This document shows positions 34,458-40,986 of a stretch of 40,986 nucleotides of DNA, one piece after another. Position 1 is the first letter of the stretch; each line of letters opens with the position of its first letter. This stretch comes from Rikenellaceae bacterium (lineage in GTDB: Bacteria; Bacteroidota; Bacteroidia; Bacteroidales; Rikenellaceae): the NCBI GenBank assembly GCA_031256675.1, contig JAIRQC010000108.1:1-40986 (forward strand), read 5' to 3'. The notes beneath the pieces are model-generated. The model saw only the letters and a list, made by a program, of their open reading frames with translations, had not been told where the DNA came from and did no database searches. Both the position numbers and the translations under genes were made by a program.

Positions 34458-36359
34458 ATGAGAATGTTATTGATTTTCTGCGCCGCACTCTCGATTTCGT
34501 GCGGCGCAAACGGCAGGGACGCAGAAACGCCGACTCCAGCCGAACGTTATGACAGGATGCAACGCGGCATTTCCACCGGCTGGAACACATGGGATACGCG
34601 CAGCGTGCTCACGCACGTGCTGTTGCCATACGGGGCGGCCATAGACTTGAACCTGATCGACGGGGGCGGTAAACGCGCCGGCGAATTCCGCATAGGCAAC
34701 CGCGACGCCGACGCCCCGACGATGCGCCCGGGCGCGCACACCTATGACGGCGCATATACGGACGTTTCGACGGAGTGGCACGGCCTGAAACTGCGCGTGC
34801 AGAGCGCCGCCGACTCGCTGACCAATGTGATCATCGTCACGCCGCTCGAAGGCAATGCGGCTGGAGGTCGGGTGGTCGTCGAATTGAAGGCCCTCTGGCA
34901 ACGGTCGAACCGTCTCGGCGTATCGGGCAACACGTTCGCCATCGAACCGCACAATTCCGGCATAAAGTTGCAGGGCAGGGTAGAGGGGCGGCTGGTCAAA
35001 ACGGAGGGGCGCGAGATAGTCGTCTCGGCCGACGCCCCGACAATCGTCGTCTGCGGGGCGGAGATGGCCCCGGAAGAGGCGCGGCTGTTCGTGCAAAACA
35101 AGGCGGAAAGTTTCGAAAAGGCAAACAGGGAGAGGTTCGGCGAGTGCTACGAGGTGTACAACGCCATGCAGAACGTGCTGGCGTGGGACAACATCTACGA
35201 CCCGACCATCCGCAAGGTCATTACGCCGGTGAGCCGCAACTGGAACGTGATCTGGAGCGCAAACAAGGATATGGGCGGCTTTGTGCTATTCTGCTGGGAC
35301 ACCTACTTCGCCTCAATGATGCTCTCGGTCGGAAGCAGGGAGCTGGCCTACGCCAATGCCGTGGAGATCACGCGCAGCATCACGGAGGAGGGCTTCGTGC
35401 CGAACTTCTACACCGAGAGCGACTTCCGCACGCGCGACCGTTCGCAGCCGCCGGTAGGCTCGCTCGCCGTATGGACGATATACGGTAAGTATGGCGAAAA
35501 GTGGTTCCTTGAGCTGCTCTACGACGACCTGCTGCGCTGGAACCGCTGGTGGGACAGGCGGCGCAACATCGGCGGGCTGCTCTGCTGGGGCAGCAATCCC
35601 TACGAACGGGTGACGTGGCGTTACTGGGAGTGCGAGGGGGTCGACGAGCGGTTCGGCGCCTCGCTCGAATCGGGGCTCGACAACTCGCCTATGTACGACA
35701 ACGTGCTCTTCGACAAGGAAAAACACATGTTGATGCTCAACGACGCAGGGCTGACGGGAATGTACGTTATGGACTGCGACATGCTGGCCAAAATAGCCGA
35801 CGAGATAGGGCGGGGCAGGGATGCGCGCGAGTTGCGCGCGCGAGGCAGGCAATACCGCGACAACCTCGCGCGTCTGTGGGACGAGCAGGGCGGGTTTTAC
35901 TACAACCGCCGCACCGACACGGGGGAGTTCAACCGCCGCACGTCGCCCACCAACTTCTACCCGATGCTGGCCTGCGCGCCCACGCAGCAGCAGGCCGAAC
36001 GCATGGTCGCCGAACACCTGATGAACCCCGACGAGTTCTGGGGCGAATGGGTGATCCCCGCCACGCCGCGCAACGATCCGGCCTTCAATGACAACAACTA
36101 CTGGCGCGGGCGTATATGGGCCCCGATGAACTTCCTCGTCTATATGGGGTTGCGCAACTACGACCTGCCGGAGGCGCGCAAGGCCCTTTCGGAGGGGTCG
36201 AAAAAACTGTTGCTCAAAAGCTGGCTCGGCGACGGATATGTTTTCGAGAATTACAGCGCGGTCAGCGGCGTGGGCGACGATGTGAACAGCAGCGACAAAT
36301 TCTACCACTGGGGCGCGTTGCTGGCTCTGATCAACCTGATGGAGGAGGGAAAGATATGA
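34458..36359 (+). CDS. Exported GH63-like glycosidase (alpha-glucosidase/MGH clan)
   Basis: A 633-residue protein with an (alpha/alpha)6-barrel related to GH63 and mannosylglycerate-hydrolase-like enzymes. Recognisable segments are GFVLFCWDTYFASMM, LESGLDNSPMYD with Asp408 as candidate general acid, YWRGRIWAPMNFLVY, and YVFENYSAVSGVG with Glu597 as candidate base. ATG 34458 gives a short hydrophobic leader ending SISCG, possibly a weak lipobox; ATG 34440 is an alternative start. The frame opens at 34407 but that segment looks non-coding. GH63 members cut alpha-glucosidic or related linkages, but many Bacteroidota relatives in rhamnose-related loci are uncharacterised, so the substrate is open. 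It lies apart from the main operon (75-base gap). Confidence 0.82.
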   Translation: MRMLLIFCAALSISCGANGRDAETPTPAERYDRMQRGISTGWNTWDTRSVLTHVLLPYGAAIDLNLIDGGGKRAGEFRIGNRDADAPTMRPGAHTYDGAYTDVSTEWHGLKLRVQSAADSLTNVIIVTPLEGNAAGGRVVVELKALWQRSNRLGVSGNTFAIEPHNSGIKLQGRVEGRLVKTEGREIVVSADAPTIVVCGAEMAPEEARLFVQNKAESFEKANRERFGECYEVYNAMQNVLAWDNIYDPTIRKVITPVSRNWNVIWSANKDMGGFVLFCWDTYFASMMLSVGSRELAYANAVEITRSITEEGFVPNFYTESDFRTRDRSQPPVGSLAVWTIYGKYGEKWFLELLYDDLLRWNRWWDRRRNIGGLLCWGSNPYERVTWRYWECEGVDERFGASLESGLDNSPMYDNVLFDKEKHMLMLNDAGLTGMYVMDCDMLAKIADEIGRGRDARELRARGRQYRDNLARLWDEQGGFYYNRRTDTGEFNRRTSPTNFYPMLACAPTQQQAERMVAEHLMNPDEFWGEWVIPATPRNDPAFNDNNYWRGRIWAPMNFLVYMGLRNYDLPEARKALSEGSKKLLLKSWLGDGYVFENYSAVSGVGDDVNSSDKFYHWGALLALINLMEEGKI

Positions 36360-36433
36360 GCAGGGCAGGGGGTGCATTTGTGCCTGTTGCCGGTGCGACG
36401 CTTGTCGGGCAGGCGGGCTGAAACCACTGCTTC

Positions 36434-36467
36434 GTCCTGCGAGGCCGGAACGTCGGCCTCGCAGGAC
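36434..36467 (+). terminator. Strong hairpin upstream of the DUF1573 gene
   Basis: GTCCTGCGAGGCCG at 36434-36447 pairs perfectly over 14 bases with CGGCCTCGCAGGAC at 36454-36467, with a 6-base loop. It lies 74 bases after the GH63-like stop and 30 bases before the next start. T's are present downstream but no T-run. It is probably a transcript boundary or stabiliser. Confidence 0.6.
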
Positions 36468-36497
36468 TGGTCTGCTTCTGCTGAATAAGGAGATAAT

Positions 36498-37571
36498 ATG
36501 AAAAAGTCGTTGTTGTTCTTTCTTGCCCTCGGCCTCTCTGCCGCGGGCTTCGGGCAGGATTCCCCGCTGGCGTTCGACTCCAGGCAGTGGAATTTCGGGC
36601 GGGTCGGCGAGCAGGACGCTCCGATGCGCCACAAGTTTGGCTTTGTCAACAGGGGGAGCAAACCCATAGTGATCGAAGATGTGCTCGTGACGTGCGGCTG
36701 CACTACGACCTCCTTCTCCAAAGCGCCGGTGATGCCGGGCAAGCGCGGCGTGGTGGAGATCGCCTACAATCCGGCGAAAGGAGGCACGGGGACGGTAATG
36801 AAAGAGATAGCCGTTGTGAGCGGCGGCGGCAAAAACAGCGACAAACTTCAAATCAGAGGCAGCGTAACGCCGCGCCCGCGCACGGTGGAGGAGGATTATC
36901 CCGTCGAACTGCTCCCGGGCGTCAGGCTCACGACGAGCTTCCTGAACTTCGGCTACGCGGGACAGGGAACGGCCAGGTCGATGAGCGTCGGTTACATAAA
37001 CACGTCGGACAGGCAGGTGGAATTGGAGGCGCGTCCTGCCTTCGACAGTGGCCATTTCAAGGTCGCCGCCCACTCCGCGCCCCTCTGCGCGGGCTGCAGG
37101 GGCGAATTGACCTTTACCTGCGACCTTACGGGCAAACAGGCATGGGGTGCGCTCTCCGACGAAACGTGGCTGTATGTGAACGGTCGGCGTGCGCCGGATC
37201 CTGTCCGCTCCGTAGCGGTGGGTGTAGACGATTTCGGCAGGGTCGACGGCGAGACCGCCCCCGCCGCAAAGTTCGCCCCGTTCTATCACAACTTCGGCGA
37301 GGCAGGGCGCGACGCCCCGCTTGTAAAAGAGATGACCCTGAGCAACGATGGCAAGACCACGCTTGTCGTTAGGCACGTCAAGTGCGAAGACAAAATTACG
37401 ACCTCGCTCGTGGCCGGAACAAAGGTCGAACCGGGCAAAGCGCACACATTTACAATGACCATCTCGCCCGACAAATCCGACATGGGCAGGATTGCGGGCA
37501 ACATGACCGTTATCATCAACGACCCAAAACATCCACGGCAAGACCTGAGGCTGGTGGTAAATATCAAATGA
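36498..37571 (+). CDS. Secreted DUF1573 protein with repeated Ig-like domains
   Basis: A 357-residue protein with signal peptide MKKSLLFFLALGLSAAGFG. It contains three ASPM/Hydin-like Ig folds of the DUF1573 type. The first (about 22-115) is the classic form: FNFG.V...A.. replaced here by WNFGRVGEQDAPMRHKFGFVN, then VTCGCTTTSFSKAPVMPGKRGVVEIAYNP. The second (about 135-240) starts LNFGYAGQGTARSM, and the third (about 258-357) contains FYHNFGEAGRDAPLVKEMTLSN. Proteins of this family are exported and common in Bacteroidota; their role is not established. The stop is 3 bases before the ATG of the following outer-membrane protein gene, so the two form a pair. Confidence 0.87.
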   Translation: MKKSLLFFLALGLSAAGFGQDSPLAFDSRQWNFGRVGEQDAPMRHKFGFVNRGSKPIVIEDVLVTCGCTTTSFSKAPVMPGKRGVVEIAYNPAKGGTGTVMKEIAVVSGGGKNSDKLQIRGSVTPRPRTVEEDYPVELLPGVRLTTSFLNFGYAGQGTARSMSVGYINTSDRQVELEARPAFDSGHFKVAAHSAPLCAGCRGELTFTCDLTGKQAWGALSDETWLYVNGRRAPDPVRSVAVGVDDFGRVDGETAPAAKFAPFYHNFGEAGRDAPLVKEMTLSNDGKTTLVVRHVKCEDKITTSLVAGTKVEPGKAHTFTMTISPDKSDMGRIAGNMTVIINDPKHPRQDLRLVVNIK

Positions 37572-37574
37572 CGC

Positions 37575-39716
37575 ATGAAGAGAATATTTTTACCGCTTCT
37601 GTTTGCCGTATCGGTTTCCTACGGGCAGAATAATGCCCCGGGGGCTGACACTACGGACGGTTCTCTGGCGGAGGCCCAACTGGAAACCGCCGCCGACTCG
37701 ACGGCGACTGCCTCGCTCGACACGGTGCGGGTCAAGGCAGCAACAGTGGTGACGAAGATCGACCGCAAGCTGGTGTTCCCGACCGGGCAGCAGATCGCAG
37801 GGGCGGCCAACGGGGTGGAGTTGCTGCGCCGGCTGATGCTGCCGAGGCTCAATGTCGACCCTGTGACCAACAGCATCGGCATACTCGGCGGCGGCGAGGT
37901 GCAGCTGCGTATCAACGGCGTGAAGGCAGAGCAGCAGGAGATCGCGGCGTTGCAGCCGCAGGACGTTATCCGCGTGGAGTATCACGACAACCCGGGCATA
38001 CGCTACGGCAATGCCGCGGCGGTGGTCGACTTCATAGTCCGCAGGCACGAAACAGGAGGCAGCGCAGGGGCGGACATAAACAATACGTTCAAACTGAAAA
38101 CAAACGGGTACCGGAACCTGCGCGCAAAGTTAAATCACAGGAAATCCGAGTTTTCGATCTATTATTCCGGTTCGCACAGCGGCCTCGAACAGATGTGGCG
38201 CGACAATGAGGAGACGTTCCGCTTTGCCGACGGGACAACGCTCAGGCGCATCGAGGAGGGAACGCCGAACAGACATCAAACCGCGTCGAATTATTTCGGC
38301 GCAAACTACAACTATCAGACCGACAAAAGAATGTTGAACGTCGGATTGAAGAATACGGCCAGAAACCAGCCTCATCACGATTTTGCCGGCAAACTTTAAA
38401 ATGCCGACAATACGTCCGATTATGTCGACATGTTCGACCGTTCGACGAAGTTCTCGAACAGCCCGTCGCTCGACATTTATTATCAGGAGTACATGAAAAA
38501 CAACCAGACGCTGGCGTTGAACGTCGTGGGGACATACGGCGACACGGAGAGCAGTCGCGCATACGGCGAAAGTCGCGCCGGCACGCTCCTGACCGACGTG
38601 CGCAACAGGGCCTTAGGCTCGAGGTATTCGGTTATCGGGGAGGGTATTTATGAAAAGAGGAGAGGCGACAACCGGCTGACATTCGGGGCCAGGCACACCT
38701 ATGCCTCCACCGACAACCGCTACGACGACGGGCAGAACAACAGCAGCAACACCCTGATGCGACAGAACGACACATACGCCTACGGCGAGTGGGCGAGTAA
38801 AGTAAAGAAGCTGAGCTACATGGTCGGGGCGGGCGTAACGCATTCGCACGTCGCGCAGCAGGGGGCGGGAGAGTACGATCGCGTTACGTTCAACCCACGG
38901 CTGTCGCTGCTCTATCCGTTGAGCGGCAGCTCGTCGCTGAGGTTGAGATCGGGAATATACAACAACAACCCCTCGCCGGCCAACATGAGCGCAGTCGACC
39001 AGATGATAGATTCGCTCAGGATGCAGCGCGGCAACCCGAACCTGCTGTCGTTCATAACCGGCAGCTCGACGCTAAGCTATGAATATCAAAAGGATATTTA
39101 CTGGGTCAGCCTGTCGGGGAGCTACGAGGTCAGGCCGCGGGCCGTCATGGAGGAGCAGCGCGAGGAGAACGGACGTTTCGTCACCACATGGGCCAACCAG
39201 CGCAGCTGGCAGAAGGCCAACGCGTTGCTCGGCCTGCGCGTCGGGCCGATAAAAAAGATACTTGTCATACAGGCCAACGCCGGCGTGAACCACTTCATCA
39301 GCGACGGCAACAGCTATCGTCATGTCTACACCAGCCCGTTCCTGTCGACGTCGCTGTTCGGGATGTATAAAAACTTTACCTTATTTGTGGACTGGCAGGT
39401 AGAGGGCGACGGTTTCGACGGGGAGACAATGGACGGAGGGCAAAAAAACATGCATTCGGCGGGCCTGGCGTATAAATGGAAGAACCTGAACGCTATGATT
39501 GTAATGACCATGCCTTTTGTCAACAACCTTTATGTGGAGAGCGAAAACCGCTCCGCCCTCGCCTCCTACAAACGGCGGTTGCACACCAACGATGTTACCC
39601 GAATGTTAATGTTTCAACTCGGCTACAACCTCTCATGGGGGCGACAGTATCAGGCCGGACAGAAGCGTCTGAACAACAAATATGAAGAAGAGGGCGTGAT
39701 GGAGACAAAAAAGTAA
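37575..39716 (+). pseudogene. Outer-membrane beta-barrel protein (TonB-receptor-like) interrupted by an in-frame stop
   Basis: Two open stretches, 37575-38399 and 38400-39716, lie in the same reading frame and are separated only by one TAA at 38397-38399. Read through, they give about 713 residues. There is a signal peptide (MKRIFLPLLFAVSVSYG), then a plug-like region with LVFPTGQQIAGAANGVELLRRLM, LRINGVKAEQQEIAALQPQDVIRVEY and NPGIRYGNAAAVVDF. This is typical of the outer-membrane beta-barrel family related to TonB receptors. A long barrel with alternating aromatic residues follows. Coding quality continues without a break after the stop (NADNTSDYVDMF...). A recent nonsense mutation, a sequencing error or stop readthrough could explain it. 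No frameshift is needed. Confidence 0.8.
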
Positions 39717-39839
39717 CCCATCGTGCGGCGGCGCCGCATAAGTTGCCCACGCTGCGTCCTGCGGGCGGCGGCAGGGCGGAGCAGTGTCCGATAATGGATG
39801 TTTGCAAAGCGCGAAGATCATCCCTGCGTCGAAAAGGGT
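39717..39839 (+). other. Non-coding gap after the beta-barrel gene
   Basis: No credible gene on either strand. It contains a short GC-rich hairpin at 39724-39738 (TGCGGC, 3-base loop, GCCGCA), 7 bases after the beta-barrel stop, possibly a weak terminator without a T-run. Confidence 0.4.
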
Positions 39840-40045
39840 TCAGAATTTCAGATAGAATTCGCGGGTAAGGGCTTTGTTCTCCTCTGTGAACAGGCGGGTT
39901 GCGTCGTCGTGAATGGCGAGCGCGGCGTGGAGCGTCTGTTGCGGGCCGAAGCGCAGCTCCATTAGCAACCGTTTGGGCGACGGGCTGTTGGCGATGGAGT
40001 ATACCTCTGTGAGGCGGCGGGGATGGAGGTTGTGACGGGCAGCAT
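39840..40045 (-). pseudogene. Remnant of a minus-strand gene, C-terminal part only, family not recognised
   Basis: On the minus strand a frame stays open from 40112 to a TGA at 39840-39842. The GC-rich part (about 40045 to 39843) encodes a coherent segment: ARHNLHPRRLTEVYSIANS, then SPKRLLMELRFGPQQTLHA, ending LTREFYLKF. It has no plausible start except an internal ATG at 39960-39962, which would give 40 residues. At about 40045 base composition changes abruptly to AT-rich, where the transposase remnant begins. The simplest reading is a gene whose 5' part was removed when the mobile element inserted. Coding on this strand is an inference from composition and sense; I do not recognise the family. 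Confidence 0.4.
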
Positions 40046-40078
40046 ATCTTTGCTTAATTATTGTATAGTGAGTAATAA

Positions 40079-40475
40079 ATATTTTTTCGCGCGAATATTT
40101 TCGAGGCGAGATTCAGGACAGTTTTGCGGCTGTATTGCTTGGATGAGAAAGATCGAAAAATAGCTGAGTTTACAAGCCTGAATCAAGGCACGATCAACAA
40201 TATTGCGAGTGGATGTTGAACTTTGCGAGACAAAACGCTTGTCTTCGAGATGCTGAAACGGGGCAATAAAGTAGTATATACGCAAATTATTAAGAATTGT
40301 TCGATGATGAGTTAACGCCAATTATCAAAGGCTATGCGATACCTCGGCAGTGTTCTATATCGATGAATTCAAAGCTTGTGATGGGCTGATCAAATATGGC
40401 TACAAAAAGCACCTCAAGGCCAAACATGGCGACAATGAGTTTGCGTTCAGACACAACCACATAATACGCATGAAA
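40079..40475 (+). pseudogene. Decayed IS1595-family transposase (internally deleted and frameshifted)
   Basis: The frame starting near 40079 reads ARFRTVLRLYCLDEKDRKI, then AEFTSLNQGTINNI, like the helix-turn-helix of IS1595/IS1016-type transposases. After a TGA it continues in frame with DKTLVFEMLKRGNKVVYTQI, matching the KTPVFGMLxRGGKV block. A shift in frame then gives DELTPIIKGY, another shift gives VFYIDEFKACDGLIKYGYKK, and HGDNEFAFRHNHI follows, the DDE domain with its second Asp. Two things are missing: the segment between the HTH and KTLVF, which should hold the first catalytic Asp, and everything after HNHI, including the IESFWS motif with the last catalytic residue. The copy is therefore dead. 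Family assignment is from motif memory. Confidence 0.7.
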
Positions 40476-40861
40476 TCGACAAAAGAGGCGGGGGCTGTGT
40501 TGTTGCGCATCAGCGTAGTCAAGTTCCTTTGCGTCGATATTGGCCGGCGCATCGGCCTTGCCGACCTATGTCAGAAGCTCGCCGAGGCAGGCGTTATATT
40601 CCGGTGCGGCCTCATGGCCGGTAACTCACGTTATTATTGCTTGCCCGTCCGCCACAAACCGTTACAAGTTCGTTTAAGAGAGCCTCAATCGCAAAAATCC
40701 CCGTTGCGCTCCGGCCAGACGGCCCTTGTACAACTGCGGAAACCGCCAATAGACGGATGCGTCCCAGAATGTTCTAACGCGGCATATTTTTGTTGCCTCA
40801 AATAGCTCCACACTCAGATTAAAAGCAACATAATCAAAAGATTATATGGCTTTAAAAGTGA
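40476..40861. other. Unassigned scar sequence between the transposase remnant and plsY
   Basis: About 385 bases. An open frame continues on the + strand to 40805 but its sequence after the transposase motif has no recognisable family and shows no clear coding character. The minus strand over 40490-40650 contains a stretch reading APANIDAKELDYADAQQHSP, interrupted by a stop, possibly another gene scrap. The last 60 bases are AT-rich. I found no clear terminal inverted repeats or target duplication. Confidence 0.4.
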
Positions 40862-40986
40862 TCGTTTCCCGACGGACAAGACCCGCGGATGAACAATCTC
40901 GAATTCACTCTCGTCGCGGCCGTCGTACTCGGTCACATGTTCCCCATCTTCGCACGGTTCCGCGGAGGCAAAGGCGTCGCAACCCT
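40862..40986 (+). pseudogene. plsY: Glycerol-3-phosphate acyltransferase PlsY, fragment lacking its 5' part; runs off the window
   Basis: From ATG 40889 the frame reads LEFTLVAAVVLGHMFPIFAR, then FRGGKGVAT. This is the conserved GHxFPxFxxFxGGKGVAT motif of PlsY, the membrane enzyme that transfers acyl from acyl-phosphate to glycerol-3-phosphate. In the family this motif sits near residue 90-110, after two to three membrane helices and an SGNxGxTN motif. Here only about ten codons precede the ATG before an in-frame TGA at 40859-40861, and the upstream DNA is mobile-element scar. The gene has thus lost roughly its first 80 codons and is probably non-functional. PlsY is normally needed for phospholipid synthesis, so another intact copy is expected elsewhere. 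The right end is outside the window. Confidence 0.75.

Noticed and set aside
35313-37541. 742-codon minus-strand frame spanning the GH63-like and DUF1573 genes
   Set aside because: It crosses two well-supported + strand genes and their intergenic hairpin, and has no recognisable domain.
40030-40052. Perfect -7 box TATCTTTG at 40045-40052
   Set aside because: No -33 partner at the right distance and no intact gene follows; it is probably chance or a leftover of the scar.

Overview
The window looks like a chromosome segment from a GC-rich gut member of the Bacteroidales; Alistipes/Rikenellaceae is my best guess, not proven. The evidence is a SusC/SusD pair, many lipoproteins with BACON domains, fimbrillin-like and FISUMP domains, AT-rich leaders without clear Shine-Dalgarno sites, and compact co-directional operons. 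All intact genes are on the + strand. I see no tRNA, rRNA or CRISPR array, and no regulator (no SusR, hybrid two-component or ECF sigma/anti-sigma gene), so control must come from outside the window.

Layout. (1) 1-3170: the 3' end of a small secreted-protein gene, xylose isomerase (xylA) and a sugar/H+ symporter (xylE-like). (2) 3171-3863: a 0.7 kb AT-rich leader. (3) 3864-16805: a surface-protein block. In order it holds a BACON/M64-like metallopeptidase lipoprotein, a fimbrillin-FISUMP lipoprotein, a second BACON/M64-like lipoprotein, a BACON lipoprotein, SusC, SusD and a second fimbrillin-FISUMP lipoprotein. A terminator follows. (4) 17051-33638: a tight run of secreted enzymes, GH78, GH78, GH3, GH43-CBM6, GH127 and GH78, ending 10 bases before a third BACON/M64 lipoprotein. 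(5) 33696-39716: a full-length paralogue of the gene cut at the left edge, a GH63-like enzyme, a DUF1573 protein and an outer-membrane beta-barrel gene broken by one in-frame stop. (6) 39717-40986: a scar in which an internally deleted IS1595-type transposase lies between a minus-strand gene remnant and a plsY that has lost its 5' part.

How it may work together (inference). The glycosidases all belong to families that are mainly exo-acting (alpha-L-rhamnose, beta-L-arabinofuranose, arabinose/xylose, beta-glucose/xylose, alpha-glucose) and carry ordinary signal peptides. No polysaccharide lyase or classical endo-glycanase is present. The only predicted surface hydrolases are the three lipoprotein M64-like peptidases. 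This suggests a locus that cuts a glycoprotein backbone at the surface (plant arabinogalactan-protein or extensin-like, or host glycoprotein), imports glycopeptides through SusCD, trims the sugars in the periplasm and feeds pentose to XylA. The most notable sequence observations are the mosaic evolution of the two M64 paralogues (nearly identical BACON stalk, divergent catalytic domain), the altered metal-site motif shared by those two, and the peptidase gene embedded in the glycosidase operon.
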